A DNA stretch of 57,328 nucleotides from an uncultured Clostridia bacterium (GCA_947584595.1 CANPWP010000011.1:1-57328), one strand, 5' to 3'; counted from the stretch's first letter, positions 40,247-48,616 are shown. The notes: a model not told the origin generated them from the sequence alone. A program made the numbers and translations.

Positions 40247-40636
40247 TTAATTATTTTTATTGTTGATAATAGTGTTTAAAATCATTTTTTGCTGTTCCTT
40301 GGGAAGAGTTCTGAAATTTATTATCAGGAACTTTTCCTCATTGGACAAATTATCGTTAAGCGTAGACGGTAAATTAAAGGCGGGAGGTTCAGATACACCG
40401 GGGCTTTTCGGAATTTCACCTGTTAAAAGTTCCTGAACGGTTACACCGAAAATTTTAGCGAGTTTTAATGTAGATTCATAGTTGGGCTCAGTTTTTCCGG
40501 TTTCATAGTAGCTGTATGTTGAACGGTCGATTTTTAAAGCATCAGCTACCTGTTGTTGTGTAAAATCATTGTTGTTTCTTAATTTTTTAAGACGCTGACC
40601 AAATTTTTCACGATTTTCATTTCTTTTCATAACCAT
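40247..40636 (-). CDS. XRE-family transcriptional regulator
   Basis: The 129-residue protein has an N-terminal Cro/C1-type helix-turn-helix (about 10-65: FGQRLKKLRNNNDFTQQQVA, then DRSTYSYYETGKTEP) and a helical C-terminal part ending KEQQKMILNTI. The ATG follows GGAGG. An inverted repeat (GACAAATTTTTC with GAAAAATTTTTTGTGAC) flanks its -10 box, suggesting autoregulation. Targets unknown; a similar box was not found at the adjacent rpsO promoter. Confidence 0.88.
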   Translation of the reverse strand: MVMKRNENREKFGQRLKKLRNNNDFTQQQVADALKIDRSTYSYYETGKTEPNYESTLKLAKIFGVTVQELLTGEIPKSPGVSEPPAFNLPSTLNDNLSNEEKFLIINFRTLPKEQQKMILNTIINNKNN

Positions 40637-40651
40637 ATTTCATACCTCCTT

Positions 40652-40703
40652 GCGACAAATTTTTCAATTTAACTATATTATAAATGGAAAAATTTTTTGT
40701 GAC
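40652..40703 (-). promoter_or_regulatory. Promoter/operator of the XRE regulator
   Basis: A TATAAT (complement of 40677-40682) lies between two inverted half-sites with the shared core AAATTTTTC/GAAAAATTT and outer GAC/GTGAC ends. The -35 box is poor, fitting a regulated promoter. Confidence 0.45.
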
Positions 40704-40798
40704 ACATATTGTGAAGTATAATCACTGAAAATTTCTTATTTTTTTCAGTTTATTATGTTTATTATGCACATTTCTTGTTTTTATTATTCTTTCGGGTA

Positions 40799-40827
40799 TT
40801 GAAAATAAAATTTTTTTAATATATAAT
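40799..40827 (+). promoter_or_regulatory. Promoter of tRNA-Thr
   Basis: TTGAAA and TATAAT with a 17-bp spacer, 12 bp before the mature tRNA. Confidence 0.7.
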
Positions 40828-40838
40828 ATTAAATACAC

Positions 40839-40914
40839 GCTGATGTAGCTCAGTTGGTAGAGCAGCTGATTCGTAATCAGCAGGTCGTGGGTTCAAGTCC
40901 CGTCATCAGCTCCA
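40839..40914 (+). tRNA. tRNA-Thr (anticodon CGT)
   Basis: A full cloverleaf: acceptor GCTGATG/CATCAGC, D arm GCTC/GAGC, anticodon stem CTGAT/ATCAG with loop TTCGTAA, T arm with GGTTCAAGTCC. The 3' CCA is encoded. Anticodon CGT reads the threonine codon ACG. Confidence 0.97.
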
Positions 40915-40957
40915 AACCTCCCTTTGCAAAACTTTGCACAGGGAGGTTATCTTCTTA
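40915..40957 (+). terminator. Terminator after tRNA-Thr
   Basis: The stem AACCTCCCT/AGGGAGGTT begins at once after the CCA; the following tract TATCTTCTT is only partly T-rich. Confidence 0.65.
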
Positions 40958-41013
40958 ACTAATGTTTAAATTATTAATAAGGCTGTACGAACTTTAAAAT
41001 GGTTGGTGGGATT

Positions 41014-41298
41014 ATGGCTATATACAGTGAGCTTATTCGTCTTAGTGAAAAAGCCAAGAAAGATAAAAATTTAAGAGAAGCATTGCTTAATTCTTCTAAT
41101 GATAAAGACCCTATGAAAAGCTTTTGTGACGTTTGCTTGCAAAACGGCTTTGAAATTTATCTCGGTGAGCTTTTTGCATATGGTGAAGATATGAACGACA
41201 GCAAATTAAGAAGTGTAAACGGAGGCGGGGTAAACGCAATTGAAGGCTGGAATGACGCCTTTTCACAAATTATAAAAGAGCTTGAGGAAATGGATTAA
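41014..41298 (+). CDS. Nif11-like small protein, possible RiPP leader-type peptide
   Basis: A 94-residue acidic protein. The pattern ELIRLSEKAKKDKNLREALL, then F-x-x-C-x-x-x-G-F-x-I and GELF resembles the Nif11/nitrile-hydratase-like leader fold. LRSVNGGGVN contains a double-glycine-type site, and a 21-residue tail without cysteine follows. I start at the ATG after GGTGGG; an earlier ATG five codons upstream lacks a ribosome site. No modification enzyme or peptidase-transporter is adjacent, so a peptide product is only a possibility; it could be a free-standing Nif11 protein. Confidence 0.55.
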   Translation: MAIYSELIRLSEKAKKDKNLREALLNSSNDKDPMKSFCDVCLQNGFEIYLGELFAYGEDMNDSKLRSVNGGGVNAIEGWNDAFSQIIKELEEMD

Positions 41299-41328
41299 AA
41301 ATTTTCTGCAAAAATAAAAAACTTACCC

Positions 41329-41440
41329 TAATATGGGTAAGTTACAGCCTGTTGAAAAAGCGCTTATCAAGCTGTTGTTTGATAAGCGCTTTTTCAACAG
41401 GCGGAGGAACTGGCTCAAACTTAATTTGTTTTGAGACAGA
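41329..41440. repeat. Cluster of three hairpins with a 24-bp perfect inverted repeat
   Basis: First AACTTACCC/GGGTAAGTT, then a perfect 24-bp inverted repeat (41347-41370 with 41379-41402, 8-nt loop, containing AAAAAGCGCTTATCAA), then a degenerate copy of the GTCTCAAAAC palindrome. No good T-run follows the long stem, so it is not an ordinary terminator. Confidence 0.7.
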
Positions 41441-41486
41441 CCTTTTTGCTTATTAAGAAATTATTTTCAATTTATATAACTTTTGA

Positions 41487-41515
41487 TTGACTATTTATGC
41501 TTTTTACTCTAAAAT
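41487..41515 (+). promoter_or_regulatory. Promoter of the MBOAT-DHHW operon
   Basis: TTGACT and TAAAAT separated by 17 bp, about 50 bp before the coding region. Confidence 0.6.
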
Positions 41516-41565
41516 TATATTAGGAAAATTTTGACTGCAATTATTTATAGAAAGGGGAGCATAGC

Positions 41566-42960
41566 TTGGTATTTTCAAGTATTATATTTTTATTTATGTA
41601 CTTGCCGTTTGTACTTTTAATTTATTATATAGTTCCCCGAAAATTCAGGAATTTATTTCTTTTTATCGTCAACCTGATTTTTTACGGTTGGGGAGAACCG
41701 ATATTCGTTCTTCTTATGCTGTTTTCAACGGCAGTGGATTATACTCACGGCTACTTTATTAATAAATACAGAGCTAATAAAAGAAAAGCAAAGGGATTTT
41801 TAATATCTTCGGTTGTTATCAATCTTTCTTTGCTTGGATTTTTTAAATATGCAGGATTTTTAGCAAATACTTTAAATGTTCTGCCCTTTGTAAATCTTCC
41901 TGTTTTAACAATACCTTTGCCGATCGGTATCAGCTTTTATACATTCCAGACTATGTCTTATTCAATAGACGTTTACAGAGGCGACGCTCCCGTTCAAAAA
42001 AATATTATTACATTTGGAACGTATGTTGCGTTATTCCCTCAGCTGATCGCAGGACCTATTGTAAGATACAAGGATGTTGCCTATCAGCTTGACCACAGAA
42101 GAGAAACACTTGACCAGGTCACCCACGGTGTTAAGCTGTTTATGGTAGGCTTAGGCAAAAAGGTTTTAATAGCAAACCAGATGGGCGCTATGTGGGACGC
42201 TATCCGTGAAACAGGACAAGCCAACGGAGTGTTAGGCAGTTGGATCGGTATTGCCGCCTATACATTCCAGATTTATTTTGACTTCAGCGGTTACAGCGAT
42301 ATGGCGTGCGGTCTGGGAAATATGTTCGGCTTTGAATTTTTAAAGAATTTTAATTATCCGTACATTTCAAAAACAATTACTGAATTCTGGAGAAGATGGC
42401 ATATTTCTCTCAGCACTTGGTTCAGGGAATATGTTTATATACCTTTGGGCGGAAACAGAAAAGGCGTCAAACGCCAAATATTTAACCTGCTTGTCGTATG
42501 GTTTTTAACAGGTTTTTGGCACGGTGCGGCTTATAACTTCATATTATGGGGTCTCTACTACGGCATAATTTTAATTATAGAAAAGTTTATTTTATTGAAA
42601 TGGCTTGAAAAATTGCCCTCGGCAATTCGTCATATATACACATTGTTTATTGTAATGATAGGATGGACGTTGTTCTATTTTGAAGATATGGGTCAGCTTG
42701 CGTCATATCTATATTGTATGTTTGATTTTACTCAGGGTATTATAGGTCAGAAAGCACTGTCCATTACAATTTCTTACCTGCCGTTGTTTATTGCTGCGGC
42801 TTTGGCAAGTACGCCTCTCGGAGCAAAATTATACGAAAAAATAAAATATAACGGCTTTGTATGGCTTCCCGAAACTGCCTACTGTGCAGTTGTGTTGATT
42901 TTATGCACAGCCTCATTGGTAAATCAAAGCTACAATCCGTTCTTATATTTCAGATTTTAA
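41566..42960 (+). CDS. MBOAT-family O-acyltransferase (AlgI/DltB type)
   Basis: A multi-spanning membrane protein of 464 residues that moves acyl groups across the membrane to surface polymers. The family features are YVALFPQLIAGPIVRY, FWRRWHISLSTWFREYVYIP, and the catalytic histidine in GFWHGAAYNFILWG near residue 319. The start is TTG, 6 nt after AAAGGGGAG. The DHHW protein gene follows by 24 nt; such pairs resemble AlgI with AlgJ/AlgX and PatA with PatB, so the likely product is an O-acetylated wall or capsule polymer. No dlt genes are present. Confidence 0.93.
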   Translation: MVFSSIIFLFMYLPFVLLIYYIVPRKFRNLFLFIVNLIFYGWGEPIFVLLMLFSTAVDYTHGYFINKYRANKRKAKGFLISSVVINLSLLGFFKYAGFLANTLNVLPFVNLPVLTIPLPIGISFYTFQTMSYSIDVYRGDAPVQKNIITFGTYVALFPQLIAGPIVRYKDVAYQLDHRRETLDQVTHGVKLFMVGLGKKVLIANQMGAMWDAIRETGQANGVLGSWIGIAAYTFQIYFDFSGYSDMACGLGNMFGFEFLKNFNYPYISKTITEFWRRWHISLSTWFREYVYIPLGGNRKGVKRQIFNLLVVWFLTGFWHGAAYNFILWGLYYGIILIIEKFILLKWLEKLPSAIRHIYTLFIVMIGWTLFYFEDMGQLASYLYCMFDFTQGIIGQKALSITISYLPLFIAAALASTPLGAKLYEKIKYNGFVWLPETAYCAVVLILCTASLVNQSYNPFLYFRF

Positions 42961-42984
42961 ATTTTTCGGAAAGGAGCTATAACT

Positions 42985-44145
42985 ATGGATAATACAAAAG
43001 AAAATAAAAGTTTTTTCAGATTTGCACCTTTAGTTTTGTTTGTTGTATTTATTTTTACATTTTGTATACTTTTTTTAGTAATGCCCAAAAGTGATTATAG
43101 CTCAACTGAGAAAAGAAAATTAGAGCAGTTTCCGAAGTTTTCCGCAGAAACTTTGTTCAGCGGTGAATTTACAGAAAATTTTGAAACCTATCTTGCTGAC
43201 CAGTTTTTCGGAAGAAATTTCTGGAAAGGTTTAAATTCATATTATAATCTCTGTATAGGTAATAACGGAGCAGACAGGGTTTACAACGGAAACGACGGTT
43301 ATTTAATAAATGTTCCCGTAGAGGAAAAGGAAAGCAGAGTTCAGAGCAATATAAATACTGTTGCAAAGTTCAGTAAAAGCATTGACGTTCCGGTTACGGT
43401 AGAGATAGTTCCAAGCACGGGCTATATTATGAATGATAAACTGCCTTTAAATCATTTTAATTACAATGACAATGTTTATTTTAATCAGATTATAGACGTT
43501 TGCAGAAATAATAATATTGAATTTATAGATTTAAGGGAAGCATTTAAGCAAATCGCAAACGACGGCACACAGCTTTATTATAAAACCGACCACCATTGGA
43601 CAACAGGCGGAGCATACGTTGGATATGAACATCTTTGCAAAAAGTGGGGTATTACGCCTACAAACAAAGATTCATTTAATATAGATACTTACAATGATTT
43701 TTACGGAACGACCTATTCAACAAGCGGTTTTTGGTTTACAAAGCCCGATACGATTCAAATATGGAATAACCCTGAAAATACAGAAAAGAATATTACGGTA
43801 GATATAGTTGAAGGTGACACGCAGGAAACATATCACAGTATGTATTTCTTAAATCATCTTGAAGAGGATGATAAATACCCGATTTTTCTTGACGGTAACC
43901 ATCCTGTTGAATATATAACAAATACAAATGTAAAGTCAGGCAGGCTCTTAATTATAAAGGACAGCTTTTCCCATTGTTTTGCACCCTTTACAGCAGATAA
44001 TTTTAACAGCGTTACCCTTGTGGATTTAAGGTATTATAAAGGTTCGGTTTCAGAAATTGTTAAGGAAGAAAAATTTGATAAAGTTTTAGTGCTTTACGGA
44101 ATTGACAATTTTGCAACAGATACCGATCTTGCATGGCTAAAATAA
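42985..44145 (+). CDS. DHHW-family protein paired with the MBOAT acyltransferase
   Basis: The 386-residue protein has one N-terminal membrane helix (about 14-34) and an extracytoplasmic domain with KTDHHWTTGG near residue 202, the DHHW signature related to AlgX-type acetyltransferases. The C-terminal block LLIIKDSFSHCFAPF carries a conserved Asp-Ser pair. It probably completes the acetyl transfer begun by the MBOAT protein encoded upstream. The ATG follows AAAGGAGC. Its stop codon adjoins repeat copy D. It shares fold and motif order with the protein at 11909-13150. Confidence 0.85.
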   Translation: MDNTKENKSFFRFAPLVLFVVFIFTFCILFLVMPKSDYSSTEKRKLEQFPKFSAETLFSGEFTENFETYLADQFFGRNFWKGLNSYYNLCIGNNGADRVYNGNDGYLINVPVEEKESRVQSNINTVAKFSKSIDVPVTVEIVPSTGYIMNDKLPLNHFNYNDNVYFNQIIDVCRNNNIEFIDLREAFKQIANDGTQLYYKTDHHWTTGGAYVGYEHLCKKWGITPTNKDSFNIDTYNDFYGTTYSTSGFWFTKPDTIQIWNNPENTEKNITVDIVEGDTQETYHSMYFLNHLEEDDKYPIFLDGNHPVEYITNTNVKSGRLLIIKDSFSHCFAPFTADNFNSVTLVDLRYYKGSVSEIVKEEKFDKVLVLYGIDNFATDTDLAWLK

Positions 44146-44243
44146 AAAGCAGACGATAAGGTAAACATATTCGGGCATACAGCACCGTATATAAACGCTC
44201 TTTTGTGCCCGACTGTTACAAAGCAGTTTCCTATAAAGTAAAA
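44143..44243 (+). repeat. Dispersed 3'-UTR element, copy D
   Basis: Starts at the stop codon of the DHHW gene. It shares AAAAAGCAG, ATTCGGGCATACAGCACC, TATATAAACGCTC, TTGTGCCCGACTGTTAC, GCAGTTTCCTATAAAG and TAAAA with the other copies and ends at a hairpin. Confidence 0.8.
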
Positions 44244-44276
44244 GTGCCCCGATTGTTAAATTCAACAATCGGGGCA
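44240..44276 (-). terminator. Hairpin terminator between DHHW gene and ldh
   Basis: A perfect 13-bp stem TGCCCCGATTGTT/AACAATCGGGGCA. The minus strand continues CTTTTACTTT, so it fits ldh better, though ldh ends about 140 nt away; plus-strand termination is also possible. Confidence 0.65.
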
Positions 44277-44414
44277 AAGCTTAAAGTTTCAATTGAGAAA
44301 GGTAAAAGTTTTGGCCTTTTCAAAAGCTTGCGGTTCAAAGGGCAAAGCTCTTTATCGCTTATTAATTAATAGAAACAACCTTTTATAATTAAAACATAAA
44401 ACCTTAGGCATTAT

Positions 44415-45359
44415 TTAAAGATTATTTAGGCTCTCCCTTAAAATATTGCAGGAATTATTCAGCTTTTCAAGCTCATTGTCTTTTAAAGAAAGCTCAACTT
44501 TTCTGCTTATTCCCGAATGGTTGATTATGCAGGGATTTCCCACAAATACATCATTTTGTCCGTATTCGCCCTCAAGCAAAACAGATGTTGTGAGAATGGA
44601 ATTTTCATCTGACAATATGGCTCTTACGATTCTTGCGGTTGCCATACCTATTCCGTAATAAGTTGCACCCTTGGCGGCAATAATTTCCTGTGCCGCATTC
44701 TTTACGGTTTCGCTTATTTCATTAAGACTCTCTAAATTATAAAGATTGGAATTGTCCTCAACAATGTCAAGAACCGGCTTTGTTGAAACCAATGCCTGCG
44801 ACCATGGTGTAAATTCACTGTCGCCGTGTTCCCCTATAACATAAGCGTGAACATTACGAGGACTTACCTCAAAATAACTTCCCAAAAGATATCTTAGTCT
44901 TGCTGTGTCGAGAGTTGTACCTGTGCCTATAACCCTTGCAGGCTCAAAGCCCGAAAGCGAACAGGTTACGCTTGTCATAATATCTACAGGGTTTGTTGCA
45001 ACAAGAAAAATACCGTCAAAGCCGGATTTTACAACAGGCTCAATAATAGACTGGAATACCTTGACATTTCTTTGTAATAATTCAAGACGAGACTCCTTCG
45101 GCTTCTGGTTTACACCTGCACAAATAACTACAATTTCTGCATCTTTGCAGGCTTCATATCCGCTTTGATAAATCCTCATACTTGAATTGGAAAAGGCAAG
45201 CCCGTGGTTTAGGTCCTGAGCTTCGCCGATAGCTTTTTGCTCATTTATGTCGCATAAAACAAGTTCACTGCATATATTTTGGTTTAAAGCTGCATATGCA
45301 AAGCTCATTCCAACCATTCCTGTACCGATTAAAACTACTTTTCTTCCGCTTTTAGACAT
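44415..45359 (-). CDS. ldh: L-lactate dehydrogenase
   Basis: Reduces pyruvate to L-lactate with NADH in fermentation. The 314 residues have GTGMVGMSFAYA for NAD binding, DTARLR and GEHGDSE with the catalytic histidine. The substrate loop reads NQKPKESR: glutamine where malate dehydrogenases have arginine, which supports lactate. The gene is monocistronic, and a 184-bp region separates it from the divergent flavodiiron gene. Confidence 0.93.
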   Translation of the reverse strand: MSKSGRKVVLIGTGMVGMSFAYAALNQNICSELVLCDINEQKAIGEAQDLNHGLAFSNSSMRIYQSGYEACKDAEIVVICAGVNQKPKESRLELLQRNVKVFQSIIEPVVKSGFDGIFLVATNPVDIMTSVTCSLSGFEPARVIGTGTTLDTARLRYLLGSYFEVSPRNVHAYVIGEHGDSEFTPWSQALVSTKPVLDIVEDNSNLYNLESLNEISETVKNAAQEIIAAKGATYYGIGMATARIVRAILSDENSILTTSVLLEGEYGQNDVFVGNPCIINHSGISRKVELSLKDNELEKLNNSCNILRESLNNL

Positions 45360-45543
45360 AATATCAAACCTTTCAAATTATTATGGTATTATTTTGCTGT
45401 TATTATTTAATATTATTCAATTGGAAATTAATTTCTTGTACGGAATAATAACAGTCGTTTTTACGATATAATATTGTTAATAAATTTTGATATTATCAGA
45501 AAAATCGGATAATATAATGATAATTATATATGGCGGTGATATT

Positions 45544-46734
45544 ATGAATTTTTCAAGAAAAGTAACAGAGGACACATTTTATGTGGGAGTTAGCGACAGA
45601 AGACTTGCATTATTTGAAAATATTTTTCCGATTCCAAAAGGAGTTTCCTATAACTCTTATGTAATTACAGATGAGAAAACAGTACTTCTTGACTTAATGG
45701 ATGACAGCGTAAGCAAGCAGGGATTTGATAATATTGCAGGAGTATTAAACGGCAGGAAACTTGATTATGTTGTAATTAATCATATGGAACCTGACCATTG
45801 TTCAAATCTGGATGAGCTTATTTTAAGATATCCTGAGGTTAAGGTTGTGGGCAATGTTAAAACTCTCAAAATGATTGAGCAGTTTTACGATATAGATGTA
45901 ATAGAGCGTTTCATTACGGTAAAAGAGGGCGATAACCTTGAAATCGGCAAGCATACGCTTTCATTTGTAAATGCTCCTATGGTGCACTGGCCTGAAGTTA
46001 TGGTTACCTATGATGTATATACAAAGGCTTTATTTGCCGCAGACGCATTTGGTACATTCGGAGCTTTAGGCGGAAATATATTTAACGATGAATATGATTT
46101 TGAAGCGGAATTTTTAGAGGAAGCCCGCCGTTATTACACAAATATTGTAGGCAAATACGGCGCTCAGGTACAGGCACTTCTTAAAAAAGCGTCATCGCTT
46201 GATATTAAAATGATTTGTCCTCTTCACGGTCCGATTTGGAGAACAAACCTTGAATATATTATTGATAAATACAATAAATGGAGTCTTTATGAGCCTGAGC
46301 TTGATTCGGTTTTGATAGCCTATGCTTCAATGTACGGCAACACGGAAAATGCTGTTAATGTACTTGCGACTGTTCTTGCAGAAAAAGGCGTTAAAAATAT
46401 TAAGGTTTACGATGTTTCAAAAACCGATGTATCATATATTTTAAGCGACGCATTTAAATATAAGAGAATTATTTTTGCTGCGCCAACCTATAACGGCGGA
46501 ATCTATCCAAAAATGGAAACATTATTGCTTGACTTAAAGGCTCACGCATTAAAGGACAGAAAGGTAGCTGTTTTTGACAACGGAAGCTGGGCGGCGTCTG
46601 CTAAAAAGCAAATGCTTGAAATTTTAGGTTCAATGAAAGTAGAAGTTACAGAAAGCAGTTTAGCCGTTAAATCTTCACTGAAATCGTCTGATATGGAAGC
46701 ATTAAATCAGCTTGCTGAAGAAATTTTAAAATAA
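45544..46734 (+). CDS. Flavodiiron protein
   Basis: Reduces oxygen to water or nitric oxide to nitrous oxide in anaerobes, protecting against oxidative and nitrosative stress. The 396 residues contain a metallo-beta-lactamase-like domain with diiron ligands H80, E82, D84 and H85 in HMEPDHC, a later AADAFG and CPLHGPIW, and a flavodoxin domain from about 255 (YASMYGNTENAV). No rubredoxin domain is fused. I use the ATG after GGCGGTGAT rather than an upstream ATG lacking a ribosome site. Confidence 0.93.
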   Translation: MNFSRKVTEDTFYVGVSDRRLALFENIFPIPKGVSYNSYVITDEKTVLLDLMDDSVSKQGFDNIAGVLNGRKLDYVVINHMEPDHCSNLDELILRYPEVKVVGNVKTLKMIEQFYDIDVIERFITVKEGDNLEIGKHTLSFVNAPMVHWPEVMVTYDVYTKALFAADAFGTFGALGGNIFNDEYDFEAEFLEEARRYYTNIVGKYGAQVQALLKKASSLDIKMICPLHGPIWRTNLEYIIDKYNKWSLYEPELDSVLIAYASMYGNTENAVNVLATVLAEKGVKNIKVYDVSKTDVSYILSDAFKYKRIIFAAPTYNGGIYPKMETLLLDLKAHALKDRKVAVFDNGSWAASAKKQMLEILGSMKVEVTESSLAVKSSLKSSDMEALNQLAEEILK

Positions 46735-46807
46735 GATAAATTATGTATTGTCGTCTTAGGTAAAATATGTTAGTATTAGCTTATACCATACAGAAGGGAT
46801 ATTTCAT

Positions 46808-47218
46808 ATGAGAGGGTTAATACAAAGGCTGTATTATTTTATGCAGGGACGATACGGAAACGACCAACTTAATATTTTTTTGCTTGTGCTTTGGGGAGTA
46901 ATTTATATACTGAACCTGTTTTTAAGAAATTGGGTCTTAAGTATTATTGGGCTTATTCCTCTGGGACTTTGTTTATACAGAGCCTTGTCAAGAAACATTA
47001 CAAGAAGAATGTACGAAAATAATAAGTTTTTACCTGTTTATAAAAAGGTAAATTCTTTTATAACGCTACAAGTAAAGAAAATCAAGGATATAAAAAGGTT
47101 ATGCTATTTTAAATGTCCTAATTGTAAGGCACAGCTTAGAGTCCCCAGAAAAAAGGGCATTCACACAGTCCGTTGCCCGAAATGCAGACACGAATTTAAA
47201 AAGCATATTTTGTTTTAA
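46808..47218 (+). CDS. Membrane protein with C-terminal zinc ribbon
   Basis: A 136-residue protein: a basic N-terminus, two adjacent membrane helices (about 23-62), a basic stretch, and a zinc ribbon at 100-130 built on CPNCKAQLRVP and RCPKCRHEF. Both ends face the cytosol by the positive-inside rule. The family occurs widely in Clostridia without a known function. The ATG follows AGAAGGGAT. Monocistronic, closed by a hairpin terminator. Confidence 0.75.
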   Translation: MRGLIQRLYYFMQGRYGNDQLNIFLLVLWGVIYILNLFLRNWVLSIIGLIPLGLCLYRALSRNITRRMYENNKFLPVYKKVNSFITLQVKKIKDIKRLCYFKCPNCKAQLRVPRKKGIHTVRCPKCRHEFKKHILF

Positions 47219-47224
47219 AAAGCA

Positions 47225-47275
47225 GGAGCTGTCTGAAAACGATTTACAAACAGTTTTCAGACAGCTCCATTTTAT
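47225..47275 (+). terminator. Terminator, member of the GTCT(C/G)AAAAC hairpin family
   Basis: A perfect 16-bp stem GGAGCTGTCTGAAAAC with its complement, 12-nt loop, followed by ATTTTATAA, 6 nt after the zinc-ribbon gene stop. Confidence 0.75.
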
Positions 47276-47396
47276 AATAAATACCAATTAAACGGATATC
47301 TTTAAGTAAAAAAGGAAGACAGGCTAACTGACATACTAATCAATTAGCCTGCGTAACAAAAAGAAAAAATGTAAGATAGCAAAAAATATTAACACA

Positions 47397-47653
47397 AAGA
47401 CCTTCCGTTAAGGGAAGGCCTTTTGTCTATCATTATTGCACAACAGACGAAAGGATTGTACCCTCTGGTTTATAACTGCGTTGCCGCAAATTTTTGAAGA
47501 AGGAGCGAACAACATTTTGCAAAGGCCGCAATCCTTTACAAATCATTACAAACACATTTATTATGTCTAAACAGCAATGAAGCAATCTGTTGTGCAAAAG
47601 ATAGTAAAATAGAAATTTAAGGATAAAAAAGAGATAAGCTACATTGCTTTGAC
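47397..47653 (-). ncRNA. Structured RNA candidate (6S-like long hairpin)
   Basis: The segment closes on itself: TTGCACAACAGA (complement of 47586-47597) pairs with its exact complement at 47436-47447 over 12 bp, and nested inside AAAGGATTG pairs with CAATCCTTT over 9 bp, with a further GTTG-TCGC/GCGGCAAC stem. A minus-strand promoter precedes it and a GGAAGG-type hairpin (47397-47424) may end it. The long closing stem recalls 6S RNA, but the inner bubble is very lopsided (2 against about 48 nt), so the family is open. Confidence 0.45.
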
Positions 47654-47660
47654 ATATATA

Positions 47661-47688
47661 ATAATAGATTATTTAAAATTAAAGTCAA
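47661..47688 (-). promoter_or_regulatory. Promoter of the structured RNA candidate
   Basis: TTGACT and TATTAT with a 16-bp spacer on the minus strand, about 60 bp before the closing stem. Confidence 0.5.
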
Positions 47689-47992
47689 TAAATTTGGCAG
47701 GATATGTGATTTTTAGGCACGTTTTGTGGCAATTTGTTAATTTTTGTCGTTTTTACTTTAAAAAAATAAATGAGTTGTTATAAAATTTTAGAAGTTGTTT
47801 TTCACAAAATTCAGACCGCTATATTAATATAATATTTCAATATAAGAAATAAAATTTAAATCTATAATAAAAACTTGTCAAGCGATATGTATCAAACCAG
47901 TAGAAACGGAATCTGTTCCTTTTTTAAACTTTATATTTCCTACCATAGGGATGTTTTTTGTGCTGTCAGTACAAATTTTATGTCTGAAAAAG

Positions 47993-48022
47993 TTTTGGGG
48001 CGTTCAAAAGAACGCCCCAAAA
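47993..48022 (-). terminator. Hairpin after the GNAT gene
   Basis: A perfect 11-bp stem TTGGGGCGTTC with its complement and AAAA loop; the minus strand continues AAAACTTTTTC, so termination is plausible but not clean. Confidence 0.5.
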
Positions 48023-48081
48023 AGCAATATAAATATTTGTTCAGATTTATATGTTCAAGATTATTTATAAAATAAAACCAT

Positions 48082-48573
48082 TTACAATGTATGATAAAAA
48101 GGTATTATATCCTCATAATTCCCATTCTTGAGAAGAAATCCATTCTTAATTACGCCTAATCTTTCAAACCCTAATTGCTCATATAAATGTATAGCCGTTT
48201 TATTGCTTTTTACAACGGCATTGAACTGAAGAATTTTAAAACCCAACTCTTTGCCTTTAACCATAGAATGTTTTACAAGCATTTTGCCGATACCAAAGCC
48301 TCTTGCCTTTGATGATACCGCATAGCTTGCGTTTGAGATATGTCCGCATCTTCCCACATTATTCGGGTGAAGTATGTAAAGACCTAAAATATTACTTGTA
48401 TCGGTATTTTCTGCAACGCCTGTAAAGCTTTGAGAAGCAAAAAAATCCAAGGCAGTTTCTTCATTAAGCAAATCAATCTGAGGGAAGGCAACTCCGTCTT
48501 TTACAACCTCATTCCAAATTTTGGTGATTGCAGGGATATCATCTTTTGTAAATTCTCTTATAATTACATTCAT
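48082..48573 (-). CDS. GNAT-family N-acetyltransferase
   Basis: Transfers an acetyl group from acetyl-CoA to an amine. The 163 residues follow the GNAT plan: N-terminal IREFTKDDIPAITKIWNEVV, the acetyl-CoA loop SSKARGFGIGKMLV (about 89-102) and a C-terminal NKTAIHLYEQLGFERLG. It resembles the PhnO/YhhY type of general acetyltransferases; the substrate cannot be told. The ATG follows TGGAGAAAAAC. It lies just downstream of gapA but beyond that gene's terminator. Confidence 0.88.
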   Translation of the reverse strand: MNVIIREFTKDDIPAITKIWNEVVKDGVAFPQIDLLNEETALDFFASQSFTGVAENTDTSNILGLYILHPNNVGRCGHISNASYAVSSKARGFGIGKMLVKHSMVKGKELGFKILQFNAVVKSNKTAIHLYEQLGFERLGVIKNGFLLKNGNYEDIIPFYHTL

Positions 48574-48584
48574 AGTTTTTCTCC

Positions 48585-48616
48585 AAACAAAAAGGCAGAG
48601 TGTAAAAACTCTGCCT
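48585..48616 (-). terminator. Terminator of gapA
   Basis: A 9-bp stem AGGCAGAGT/ACTCTGCCT followed on the minus strand by TTTTTGTTT, 20 nt after the gapA stop. Confidence 0.88.

Larger units (their letters stand above)
47276..48081. other. 800-bp intergenic region with a structured RNA candidate
   Basis: No convincing gene. It contains a hairpin AGGCTAA/TTAGCCT near 47321-47350, the RNA candidate at 47397-47653 with its minus-strand promoter, a TATAAT-like AT-rich stretch, and a GC-rich hairpin at 47993-48022. Confidence 0.6.

Noticed and set aside
44415..45359. Malate dehydrogenase
   Set aside because: The substrate-specificity loop has glutamine (NQKPKE) where malate dehydrogenases have arginine.
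47397..47653. tmRNA, RNase P RNA or SRP RNA
   Set aside because: I found none of the conserved segments of these RNAs (tag-peptide frame, P4 core, GGAAGCAG-type SRP apical motif).
47875..48075. Plus-strand reading frame of 66 codons in the gene-free gap, starting TTG
   Set aside because: No ribosome site, unusual composition, and it overlaps a GC-rich hairpin; it looks like chance coding in AT-rich DNA.
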